49,678 nucleotides of DNA from Bacteroidota bacterium (GTDB lineage Bacteria > Bacteroidota > Ignavibacteria > UBA10030 > UBA8401). Positions within the stretch are counted from its first letter, which is position 1. Each line of letters begins with the position of its first letter. Shown piece by piece: positions 32,563-39,928 of this stretch. The stretch lies in the NCBI GenBank assembly GCA_021796275.1, contig JAJYOI010000012.1, forward strand, positions 1 to 49,678, written 5' to 3'. The notes beneath the pieces are model-generated. The model worked only from the letters and a program-made list of their open reading frames with translations, made no database searches and was not told the DNA's origin. Position numbers and translations under genes: made by a program.

Positions 32563-33780
32563 GTGAAAAATCCTCCAGCAAAATTGCCGTTGAACACGCG
32601 CAGCCCGCGTTCCGGCAAAATCAAGATCAGTTTGTTGATTGCGGCATTTGCAATAGTCGTGCCGATGCTTTTCTACACGCATAACCTTGTTGACAAGCTT
32701 CAAAAAAAAGAACGCGAAATTGCGTCATTATATGCCAAATCGCTCGAGTATCTTGCAAATAGTCCGTACAGCGGCACCGACTACAGTTTCATTTTTGATG
32801 AGCTTATTCGCTCAATTGACTTTCCCGTCGTTGAAACCGACCGCACCGATCATGAGATCAAAGCGTACCGCAATGTTGACCTCGATTCAACGCTTTCTCC
32901 TGACAAGCGGCAGAAGTTTTTTGACAAACTCATTCGTGAAATGGACCAAAAGAACCGGCCGATCATTGTCGCGTATCAGGATACAATTATTCTCAGCCAT
33001 GTGCATTACGGTGAATCGTACCTCATTACGCGATTGCGCTGGCTCCCATACATTGAGATTTCTATCGGTGCGCTTTTCGTCATCATTGGTTACGTCGGTT
33101 TCAGTTACATCAAACGGAGCGAGCAAAGTAACATTTGGGTCGGCATGGCGCGGGAAACGGCTCATCAACTCGGCACGCCGCTGTCGAGCATGATGGGATG
33201 GATTGAAATCCTCCGGCTTCACGCAGAAGAAAATCCGAAATTGATGGAAACGCTGAACGATATGGAAAACGATATCCAGCGTTTGCGAAAAATCGCTGAC
33301 CGTTTTTCAAAGATCGGTTCAAAACCTGACTTACAAGATGACAACATCGATGAAGTGGTCGGCAACGTTATCGCCTATTTCCAAAAAAGAATTCCGCAAA
33401 TGGGAAAGCGTGTCGAGCTGTTGTACGAATCATCCGAAGTTCGCACAGTGCACATTAACCGGGAATTATTCGAATGGGTGCTTGAAAATTTAGTGAAGAA
33501 CGCGCTCGATGCAATTGAAAACGGTGAGGGGAAAATCACGATTCATGTGCAAAATTCACCACAGGCTGTGTTCATTGATGTCTCAGATACGGGTAAGGGT
33601 ATTGATCCGGCGTATCGAAAAGATATTTTCCGTCCCGGCTTCAGCACGAAGAAAAGAGGCTGGGGCTTAGGGCTCAGCCTTTCCAAGCGCATTGTAGAAA
33701 GCTATCACAAAGGAAAAATCTTCATCAAAGAAAGCAAGATCGGCGGGGGAACAACTTTTCGCATTCGTATTCCGCATTAA
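32563..33780 (+). CDS. Membrane sensor histidine kinase, orphan
   Basis: 405 residues from a GTG start 7 nt after purA; no ATG fits. Transmembrane segments at about 23-43 and 155-178 enclose a ~110-residue periplasmic sensor. The H-box is ARETAHQLGTPLSSMMGW (phospho-acceptor His), followed by a dimerisation helix and an HATPase domain with WVLENLVKNALDAIENG (N-box), DVSDTGKGID (G1), FRPGFSTKKRGWGLGLSLSK (F and G2) and GGGTTFRI. The AHQLGTPLS form is typical of FCB-group kinases. No response regulator is adjacent. Signal unknown. Confidence 0.92.
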   Translation: MKNPPAKLPLNTRSPRSGKIKISLLIAAFAIVVPMLFYTHNLVDKLQKKEREIASLYAKSLEYLANSPYSGTDYSFIFDELIRSIDFPVVETDRTDHEIKAYRNVDLDSTLSPDKRQKFFDKLIREMDQKNRPIIVAYQDTIILSHVHYGESYLITRLRWLPYIEISIGALFVIIGYVGFSYIKRSEQSNIWVGMARETAHQLGTPLSSMMGWIEILRLHAEENPKLMETLNDMENDIQRLRKIADRFSKIGSKPDLQDDNIDEVVGNVIAYFQKRIPQMGKRVELLYESSEVRTVHINRELFEWVLENLVKNALDAIENGEGKITIHVQNSPQAVFIDVSDTGKGIDPAYRKDIFRPGFSTKKRGWGLGLSLSKRIVESYHKGKIFIKESKIGGGTTFRIRIPH

Positions 33781-33790
33781 TCCGCTCTGC

Positions 33791-33814
33791 CACAAAGACA
33801 CGAAGTCACAAAAG
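33791..33814. repeat. Octamer-phased micro-repeat
   Basis: CACAAAGA, CACGAAGT, CACAAAAG: three 8-mers of the form CACRAAVN directly after the kinase stop. Similar CACAAAGA-type strings recur between genes of many bacteria (from memory, unchecked). Too short and diverged for a CRISPR. Confidence 0.4.
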
Positions 33815-33828
33815 AATAAGCAAATGCT

Positions 33829-34335
33829 TCATGCAGGATTTTGTGGTATCTGCACTTTTGGCTTGAACACCGACCACGCAATCAACCCGCCAAGCATTGA
33901 AAAAATGGAATCGAGAATCAGGCTGAAGACCAATGATGTGATGATGCCAAGCACCGAAATCCCGTGCACCAATGCGAGATCAATCTGCTGCTGAAGCTCT
34001 GCGGGAATGTCAACATTCATCCGGTGAATAATTTGCAGCATGATTTCGACAGCAACATTTCCAAACACCAAACTGATCAGCACACTGATAAATGTGCCGG
34101 CGACTGCCGCGATAATTCCTGAAAGCACTCCGAGCCGAACACAATCATTTGACGTCAACGGATCCATCTCCGGCGTTAACTCCTGACGGTAAAAGAAAAC
34201 CGCAAGAAATCCACCGAGCATGATACCGGCGCAGCAAAGACAGTTCAACAAATTCAAACCGGGAATTGCAGAAATTCCCGCAATGATAAGTCCGCCGTAC
34301 AATGCCGGCATAAAACGGTCAGGCTTTGGTCTCAT
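33829..34335 (-). CDS. Predicted four-helix membrane protein (168 aa)
   Basis: Hydrophobic segments near 11-30, 33-52, 68-95 and 125-155. The first contains Gly/Pro/Cys-rich LNLLNCLCCAGIMLGGFLAV. The loop VEIMLQIIHRMNVDIPAELQ looks amphipathic. It resembles small DUF4199-like or two-repeat Bacteroidota membrane proteins, but I cannot name the family. Its ATG lies 17 nt inside the end of the DUF2085 gene, so the two are coupled. Convergent with the histidine kinase gene. Function unknown. Confidence 0.75.
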   Translation of the reverse strand: MRPKPDRFMPALYGGLIIAGISAIPGLNLLNCLCCAGIMLGGFLAVFFYRQELTPEMDPLTSNDCVRLGVLSGIIAAVAGTFISVLISLVFGNVAVEIMLQIIHRMNVDIPAELQQQIDLALVHGISVLGIITSLVFSLILDSIFSMLGGLIAWSVFKPKVQIPQNPA

Positions 34336-34822
34336 TGTAAGCTCCTGTAAGATTTTTATGAAATGAATTTAACACTTGAGCGAGCGCTTCCTGGACAAGC
34401 GGCGTTAAAACAATTCCAATAATAAAACCGAACCATGTTCCGGTTATCAAGCGGGTCATCGTTGTCGCAGAATGAATTCCGATAATAGCCAGTCCGACAT
34501 CAATCGCCATTGGCGCAGAAGCGATGGCAACTAACCATCGAGGCGGCAGGTGCAGAATTTTCACGTGTGTAACAAAAGGAAAAATGATAGCAGCAAAAAA
34601 GAATGCAGAATAAATCGAAGTGCAGCGAACACACACCGGAAATTTTGCACCATGAAAAAAGAACGAGTGGGAATCAAGCTGATGGCAGATGTGAGAGAAG
34701 AATTGATAGATAATACCGGCGACGGAAGCGGCAATGCCGCCGTGCAATAGAAGCAGCGGCGTGACGTATATTAACGCGCACCACAAAAAAACTGCACTAA
34801 GAAAAACCTTTCGAGGTGTCAT
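34319..34822 (-). CDS. DUF2085 family membrane protein
   Basis: 167 residues with about four transmembrane helices. The DUF2085 signature is clear: FSHICHQLDSHSFFFHGAKF directly followed by PVCVRCTSIYSAFF. The CHQ plus CxRC set looks like a metal or redox site in the membrane, though no activity is established for the family. Starts at ATG 34822; GAGG is only 1 nt upstream, so initiation is unclear. Overlaps the next gene by 17 nt. Confidence 0.88.
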   Translation of the reverse strand: MTPRKVFLSAVFLWCALIYVTPLLLLHGGIAASVAGIIYQFFSHICHQLDSHSFFFHGAKFPVCVRCTSIYSAFFFAAIIFPFVTHVKILHLPPRWLVAIASAPMAIDVGLAIIGIHSATTMTRLITGTWFGFIIGIVLTPLVQEALAQVLNSFHKNLTGAYNETKA

Positions 34823-34900
34823 ACCTCGTGAATATACGGGAGTTTTTGTTCATACGCCACAGAAAGATGACCGGTTTGAATGCTTTTCTTACCCCGTGAA

Positions 34901-35401
34901 TTATTTCTTTTGAAGAGACACCACGTTCTCTTTTAACAAATTATCTTTTGTGGTTTTCGTTTTCCCCCGTTCACGAAAAATCCGTCCGCTCCCGTTGCCA
35001 TATAAATCTTTTGCGGGAATTTTTGTTTGGAACATCGTTAAGGGAACGAGCAAATCCATCTCTTTACGGAACTCAATAGAATCTGAAGAAGCCGATCCAA
35101 TGGAAAGATATTTATCATCTGTAAATGGATCAGACTGCGGCGCCTCTGCCCGAGAAAAAACTACCGCATCGTAAGATGGCAATGAGTTATGCGACTGGGA
35201 GGAATCTGCATAATAGCGCGCGGTCTGAGCGCCCGGTTCGTTCCTGTTATGCATGAATTTGGAGAGACCAACTATCATGCCGATAACCAGTACCATTCCC
35301 ATTCCAAGCGAAAAAAAGAATATCCAATCAGAAAACTCCTCAAGAATAGCGCGGCGTTTATGAGAAAAACTGGAAAGAATAAACCGTAATGTCTGTAACA
35401 T
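34901..35401 (-). CDS. Hypothetical single-pass membrane protein (166 aa)
   Basis: One transmembrane helix at about 26-48 (DWIFFFSLGMGMVLVIGMIV) after a basic N-terminus, so the N-terminus is probably inside and the ~115-residue tail outside. The tail is polar and Ser-rich with no recognisable domain and ends in basic residues. The start ATG 35401 has a good GGGAG six bases upstream. It forms a small unit with the 52-residue membrane protein upstream, 17 nt away. Unknown function; also no close family in memory. Confidence 0.65.
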   Translation of the reverse strand: MLQTLRFILSSFSHKRRAILEEFSDWIFFFSLGMGMVLVIGMIVGLSKFMHNRNEPGAQTARYYADSSQSHNSLPSYDAVVFSRAEAPQSDPFTDDKYLSIGSASSDSIEFRKEMDLLVPLTMFQTKIPAKDLYGNGSGRIFRERGKTKTTKDNLLKENVVSLQKK

Positions 35402-35418
35402 TGACTTCTCCCGTATTC

Positions 35419-35577
35419 TTAAAGATACATTCGCATAAATGAAACGACAAGGAAGGAAAGCGTCACGCCTAAAACTCCGATCGCCAAACCAACAAGCACC
35501 TTCGCTTTGAAGGCCCGAATGCGCTGCACTTCCTGAATCGTCAGCTGAGACGAAAACTCATAATCTTTTCTTTTCAT
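35419..35577 (-). CDS. Small single-pass membrane protein (52 aa)
   Basis: A basic N-terminus (KRKDYEF), a short amphipathic helix (SQLTIQEVQRIRAFKAK) and one transmembrane helix (VLVGLAIGVLGVTLSFLVVS), ending RMYL. AGGAGG (35584-35589 complement) lies exactly six bases before ATG 35577, which fixes this start; a longer in-frame reading from 35622 would put the Shine-Dalgarno inside the gene. It leads a two-gene unit with 34901-35401. Confidence 0.7.
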   Translation of the reverse strand: MKRKDYEFSSQLTIQEVQRIRAFKAKVLVGLAIGVLGVTLSFLVVSFMRMYL

Positions 35578-35804
35578 ACCCATCCTCCTGAATTCGTGTT
35601 TGGAAACAGACATGCCATTCACAAACGTAGTAATACGCTTTTTGAACCGTACTTCATTGACAGCGACTTACAACGACGTGCCCATCCCTTTTTGTATTTC
35701 TCTTTCTGAAATACTGAACCCATGATAACTACATTCGCAGAATTTGTCTGTGCGCTTTCTCACACGCACCTTCGGCTTCGTGAAGCGTCGCAGAAAAAAA
35801 ACTA

Positions 35805-35833
35805 TTGCTTAATCAAGAATATTTCCCTACTAT
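35805..35833 (+). promoter_or_regulatory. Predicted promoter of the TPR gene
   Basis: TTGCTT (35805-35810), 17-nt spacer, TACTAT (35828-35833); leader about 46 nt. It may serve the TPR gene alone, as the FadL gene has a 150-nt gap before it. Confidence 0.45.
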
Positions 35834-35857
35834 TCTCCGCACGTTAGATGGCTGGCG

Positions 35858-35876
35858 TTCTATATTTTTTATAGAA
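35858..35876 (+). promoter_or_regulatory. Hairpin next to the TPR ribosome-binding site
   Basis: TTCTATA-TTTTT-TATAGAA, a 7-bp A/T-rich stem whose 3' arm runs into AAAGGA, the Shine-Dalgarno of the GTG-started TPR gene. A weak structure, possibly affecting initiation. Confidence 0.3.
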
Positions 35877-35886
35877 AGGACATACA

Positions 35887-36678
35887 GTGAAGCACTTCGT
35901 TATTTTCCTTATGTGTCTTCTTTTTCTCACAAGCACAAGTGCTCAGCAAAAAACTGGAAATGGTGTTGCAGGCGACACAGTTGCGGAGTTTCTTGCAGAA
36001 GGAGACGTCTACGCAACAAAAACGTTTGAAGATCAAAAAGCTCTCGACACTTTCCTGAAAGCGCTGACGCTCGACAACAACAATTACGAGGTTCTTTGGC
36101 GAATCAGCCGCTCGTACGTTACTATTGCCCAGCATCTGCCGAACATTACCGATGAACAGAAAACGAAACAGTTAGAAACGTACCAGAAAGGACTTGAGTA
36201 CGCCAATCGCGCCATCAGGGCAAATCCGAATGGATCGGAAGGATATACTCGGCGCGCAATTGCCAACGGACGCGTAGCACTTTTCAAAGGCGTATGGGAT
36301 TCGATTGATATCGTTAAACAAGTAAAGTCAGATTGTGAGAAAGCAATTCAACTCGATCGCTCTAATGCCACGCCGTATTATGTGCTTGCGCGTGCTCATG
36401 CCAAGCTGTGCGAAAAACCGAAATTTATTCGCTGGCCACTTGGACTTGCATGGGCGAATCTGGATACGGCGGTAGAAAATTACGAAAAGGCAATCGCCCT
36501 TCGCCCGAACTTTATCATGTTTCGCCTTGATGCTGCACGTACGTACGTTGAACTTGAAGAATATCAGAAAGCGAAAGATCACCTCTATAAAATAGCATCG
36601 CTCCCGACAGAAGATGAAGACGACCCGCAATACCGCAAAGAAGCAAACGAGCTACTGGAAACAATTAAGAATAAGTGA
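35887..36678 (+). CDS. Secreted TPR protein
   Basis: 263 residues with signal peptide (KHFVIFLMCLLFLTSTSA). TPR-like helix pairs follow: ALDTFLKALTLDNNNYEVLW, YQKGLEYANRAIRANPNGSE, VKSDCEKAIQLDRSNATPYY, NYEKAIALRPNFIMFRLDAA and EYQKAKDHLYKIASLPTEDE. The WRISRSYV and ARAHAK elements resemble the group annotated as regulator-of-microtubule-dynamics-like TPR proteins, a name that says nothing of bacterial function. Likely a periplasmic scaffold. GTG start at 35887 with AAAGGA upstream; the signal peptide needs this start. Confidence 0.8.
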   Translation: MKHFVIFLMCLLFLTSTSAQQKTGNGVAGDTVAEFLAEGDVYATKTFEDQKALDTFLKALTLDNNNYEVLWRISRSYVTIAQHLPNITDEQKTKQLETYQKGLEYANRAIRANPNGSEGYTRRAIANGRVALFKGVWDSIDIVKQVKSDCEKAIQLDRSNATPYYVLARAHAKLCEKPKFIRWPLGLAWANLDTAVENYEKAIALRPNFIMFRLDAARTYVELEEYQKAKDHLYKIASLPTEDEDDPQYRKEANELLETIKNK

Positions 36679-36815
36679 ATGCCATATTGCTTTTGTGAAC
36701 TGCGTTAGCTATTATTGACGCACATCTTTCAAGGTGCACGACGTATGACAGACTATTACCGACATTTACTCATCGAATTTAGCATAACAACTCATTAAAC
36801 ACTTCAACACTTTTC

Positions 36816-36823
36816 AAAGGAGG
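36816..36823 (+). promoter_or_regulatory. Strong Shine-Dalgarno before a TTG start
   Basis: AAAGGAGG, five bases, then TTG (36829). It decides for the rare TTG start of the FadL-like gene, which then has a complete signal peptide. Confidence 0.75.
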
Positions 36824-36828
36824 CTTCC

Positions 36829-38043
36829 TTGAAAAAAATCATCCTTCATACAGCGGTCGCAGGCAGTTTCACACTGCTCATGACCATCACTGCGCTCGGA
36901 GGAGGTTTTCAATTGAATGAACATGGAGCGAGGGCTATGGCGCAAGGAGGCGCTTTCGCTGCGCGCGCAACTGATCCTTCGGCAATTTATTTCAATCCAG
37001 CCGGACTTGGATTCCAGCACGGCACTCAGGTATATCTCGGCGCAACGTTCATTATGCCAAAGGTATCGTTCTTCGGTCCGTTGCAGGATAATGTGAACAC
37101 CGAAACCAAAATGGTCGATCAGACCTTCACACCAATCAATGCCTATGTTACTTATCAGGTCACCGATAATATTCACGTTGGCTTTGGCGTAAACAACCCA
37201 TTCGGCTTAGGCACGAAATGGCCCGATGGTTGGTCCGGCAAATTTATTTCGAATGAAGTTGATTTGAAGTCGTTCTTTTTCACGCCGACAGTTGCATACA
37301 AATTTTCTGATCAATTTTCGCTCGGCGTCGGAATGAATTACGTTACCGGCAATGTCACTATCAAGCGCACGGTGAGTGATCCGTTTGACCCGCATGCGAA
37401 TATCGATTTGGAATTGAGCGGAACAGGCGCAGGTTTCAATGTCGGTGCCCTCTATAAATTCACTAATGAGTTGTCGGTTGGAGCTTCGTACCGTAGCTCA
37501 GTGAAAATCGATGCAAGCGGAACTGCAACCTTCACGCCAAACCGTTCTGTCTATCCTGCCGGCGATGCTTCGTCGTCATTAGAGCTTCCTGCAACAGGAT
37601 TTCTCGGCATTGCCTACGCACCAATGGAACATCTTTCATTAGAAGCCGATTATCAGTACATCGGTTGGTCTTCATTCAAAGATTTAACTATCACGTTTAA
37701 AAAGGACAACTCACAAACAGTTTCTCCGAAGGATTATCAAAACACCTACATACTTCGCGTCGGCGGCGAATATACATGGAACGATTTCCAGTTCCGTGCG
37801 GGTTATTTGTATGATCACAGCCCAGTACTAACAGCATACGTTGAACCTCTTCTGCCCGATGCCAATCGAAACGGTGCGAATCTCGGCGTCGGTTACCAGT
37901 TTACGAAGGAACTCAGCGTCGACGTTGCTTATATGTTCTTAAAATTCGACCAACGTAAAGTAACAGGAACCGCTGTGAACTTCGATGGCACCTATAATGC
38001 AAATGCCAATTTATTTTCTGTTGATCTCGGCTATAACTTTTAA
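36829..38043 (+). CDS. OmpP1/FadL-type outer-membrane transporter
   Basis: 404 residues. After a signal peptide the mature N-terminus GGGFQLNEHGARAMAQGGAF and ATDPSAIYFNPAGLGF is the FadL hatch signature (NPAGL). The remainder is a 14-strand-type barrel ending in ANLFSVDLGYNF with terminal Phe. FadL proteins take up long-chain fatty acids or other hydrophobic compounds across the outer membrane. The start is TTG 36829 with an excellent Shine-Dalgarno. The next gene, 41 nt on, is a GDSL-hydrolase lipoprotein, a pairing common in this group that suggests joint use of lipid or ester substrates. Confidence 0.92.
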   Translation: MKKIILHTAVAGSFTLLMTITALGGGFQLNEHGARAMAQGGAFAARATDPSAIYFNPAGLGFQHGTQVYLGATFIMPKVSFFGPLQDNVNTETKMVDQTFTPINAYVTYQVTDNIHVGFGVNNPFGLGTKWPDGWSGKFISNEVDLKSFFFTPTVAYKFSDQFSLGVGMNYVTGNVTIKRTVSDPFDPHANIDLELSGTGAGFNVGALYKFTNELSVGASYRSSVKIDASGTATFTPNRSVYPAGDASSSLELPATGFLGIAYAPMEHLSLEADYQYIGWSSFKDLTITFKKDNSQTVSPKDYQNTYILRVGGEYTWNDFQFRAGYLYDHSPVLTAYVEPLLPDANRNGANLGVGYQFTKELSVDVAYMFLKFDQRKVTGTAVNFDGTYNANANLFSVDLGYNF

Positions 38044-38084
38044 GAGTTTTGAGAATTCACTCACTTAATTCTTTGGAGATGACA

Positions 38085-39566
38085 ATGAAGAGATTTCACA
38101 CGTACGGAATTGCACTCTTCGCGCTTGCTGCATTTCTGTTGAGCGGATGTACGGATTCAGCTCCTTCCGGCCCAACGCCAAGCCTTGGCGGTGCAACAGT
38201 AACAAAATATGTTTCCATCGGGAATAGTTTGACAGCAGGTTACCAGTCAAACGGTTTGTACGCGTCTGCACAAGCGTACAGCTATCCAAATCTCATCGCA
38301 GCCCAATTGAAAATTGCCGGGGCAACTATCGGAACATTCGAACAGCCGACGTGGCCTGATCCGGGCAATCCGGATCCGGCAACAGGAAAAGCTGCACGCT
38401 TTGTTATCATTTCTCTTGCTGATCCAAATAATCCGATTATCGGTCCCGCCGGAGAAAATGTTACTGCAAGCCAGCCGAGCAATGCAACAACATTGCTTCG
38501 GCCATACGATAATCTCGGGCTTCCCGGCGCACTGCTTGCAGGATTTATGGACACTACCGGATTGTACCAAGGAGGATTTGCCCCTGCTATTCTTCGTTCT
38601 TCCGGTGGATTTCCTAAAAGCGTGTACCAGCAGATTCTGCTGCTTAAACAAATGGGAACAACTCCGGATCTGGTAACATTTTGGCTCGGTGCGAATGATG
38701 TTCTCGGTTTTGCAGCAAGCGGCGGTGTTCTTCCTGCTGCCGGCAATAAACCAACCGACGCAGCAATCTTCGGCGGATTATATCTGCAAGCACTTGGGGC
38801 GCTCCGTCAAGCGCTTCCAAATGCAAAAATTGTGGTTGCAACTATACCTGATGTGAAAGCCGTGCCGTATTTTACCACCGTAAATCCAAAAATTGCGCCC
38901 GAGCTTGCCGCACTTAATGTGGATCTCTATTACCAGCAGCACCTTGAAAGCGGCGTTGGTTCTGGAAAGACACGGTTGACTGGCGCATACGCACCGCTCA
39001 TTACTTTGGAAGGCGCCATCTACGCACCGCTCATCGGACAAGCGACAGGAAAATTTTATACCGATAACCACTTCCCTGCACTCCCTGCAGGAATCGATAC
39101 TACCAAACCGTTCGGCGTGCATCCGCAAAACCCGTTCCCAGATGCATTGATTCTGGATTCAACAGAACAAGTGATGGCAACAAATGCTGTAAATGATTTC
39201 AACACAGCAATAAAATCTGCCGCCGCAACCAATAATGCACAGGTGTTTGACGCCTTTACTTTTTTCAACAATGTGAAAGCAAACGGGTACTCGGTTGCCG
39301 GTGAAACGTACACAACTGATTATGTAAGTGGAGGGTTGTTCAGTCTTGACGGTGTGCACCCGACTTCACGCGGCTACGCAATCGTCGCAAACCAGTACAT
39401 TAAGGTGATGAATTCATCCTTCGGCATGAATATTCCCTATGTTGATGTCGCATCTATTCCGGGAATTCCTGGACCACTTGGAAAGTACATTGCCGGGAAA
39501 GTTGTGCCGTCAATTCCATCGAGCGCGTTCAAAAGTTTTGAGCGGGTATTCGGCGTGGGACAGTAG
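38085..39566 (+). CDS. SGNH/GDSL hydrolase lipoprotein
   Basis: 493 residues. The lipobox LSGC follows a short signal sequence. Hydrolase blocks: block I VSIGNSLTAGYQSNGLY (GNSL in place of GDSL, catalytic Ser), block III FWLGANDVLGF, block V LDGVHPTSRGYAIVAN (Asp and His). Likely an esterase or lipase on the envelope. ATG 38085 is preferred: GGAG lies seven bases before it, and the longer reading from 38049 adds a non-signal extension. Cotranscribed with the FadL-like gene; a strong terminator follows. Confidence 0.9.
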   Translation: MKRFHTYGIALFALAAFLLSGCTDSAPSGPTPSLGGATVTKYVSIGNSLTAGYQSNGLYASAQAYSYPNLIAAQLKIAGATIGTFEQPTWPDPGNPDPATGKAARFVIISLADPNNPIIGPAGENVTASQPSNATTLLRPYDNLGLPGALLAGFMDTTGLYQGGFAPAILRSSGGFPKSVYQQILLLKQMGTTPDLVTFWLGANDVLGFAASGGVLPAAGNKPTDAAIFGGLYLQALGALRQALPNAKIVVATIPDVKAVPYFTTVNPKIAPELAALNVDLYYQQHLESGVGSGKTRLTGAYAPLITLEGAIYAPLIGQATGKFYTDNHFPALPAGIDTTKPFGVHPQNPFPDALILDSTEQVMATNAVNDFNTAIKSAAATNNAQVFDAFTFFNNVKANGYSVAGETYTTDYVSGGLFSLDGVHPTSRGYAIVANQYIKVMNSSFGMNIPYVDVASIPGIPGPLGKYIAGKVVPSIPSSAFKSFERVFGVGQ

Positions 39567-39587
39567 TATAATATTCGCCATAGAATA

Positions 39588-39617
39588 AAAAAGGGACGCT
39601 GCAAAGCGTCCCTTTTT
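39588..39617. terminator. Intrinsic terminator (bidirectional)
   Basis: AAAAAGGGACGCT - GCAA - AGCGTCCCTTTTT, a perfect 13-bp stem with A- and T-runs on both sides. It lies between convergent genes and can serve both the FadL/GDSL unit and the hypC-like unit. Confidence 0.92.
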
Positions 39618-39642
39618 CTGTACTGCCTGATAAGGCTATCAA

Positions 39643-39888
39643 CTAATTTACCTGGGGCAGAATTTTTTCCCTTCCTCTCAAATCTTCAAACGGTTTCAAC
39701 GCTTCCCTCACGTCGACTTTGCTTAATGCAAAACCAACATGCACAACGACATAATCACCGACTTTTACATCAGGCAAATAGGCGAACGAAACTTCTTTAT
39801 GCACTCCGCCGAAATTAACGCGTCCGACCAACATCCCGAAGGAGTTGTGTTCAAGATGAATAACTTCACAGGGGGCCGCACTGATCAT
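39643..39888 (-). CDS. HypC-like protein lacking the conserved Cys2
   Basis: 81 residues. The C-terminal half is unmistakably HypC/HupF-like: VGRVNFGGVHKEVSFAYLPD, then VKVGDYVVVHVGFALSKVD and VREALKPFEDL. HypC proteins help assemble the Fe(CN)2CO group of NiFe hydrogenases and need a Cys right after Met (MCLAIPGKV). Here the start reads MISAAPCEV: position 2 is Ile, and a Cys stands at position 7 where the family has Gly. The start ATG 39888 has GGAG with a 6-nt spacer; a TTG at 39900 has none. No hydrogenase or other hyp gene is in the window. It is 40 nt after the barrel gene on the same strand. Confidence 0.75.
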   Translation of the reverse strand: MISAAPCEVIHLEHNSFGMLVGRVNFGGVHKEVSFAYLPDVKVGDYVVVHVGFALSKVDVREALKPFEDLRGREKILPQVN

Positions 39889-39928
39889 ACTTTTCTCCAA
39901 AAATTATTAGTTGAAAAAAATCGACGTC

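Larger units (their letters stand above)
35578..35886. other. Divergent intergenic region
   Basis: 309 nt between the small membrane genes (minus) and the TPR gene (plus). It holds a plausible plus-strand promoter (35805-35833), a hairpin at the TPR ribosome-binding site, and AGGAGG for the 52-residue protein. No RNA gene seen. Confidence 0.5.

Noticed and set aside
33791..33814. CRISPR-like direct repeats
   Set aside because: Three diverged 8-mers without spacers; no cas genes in the window.
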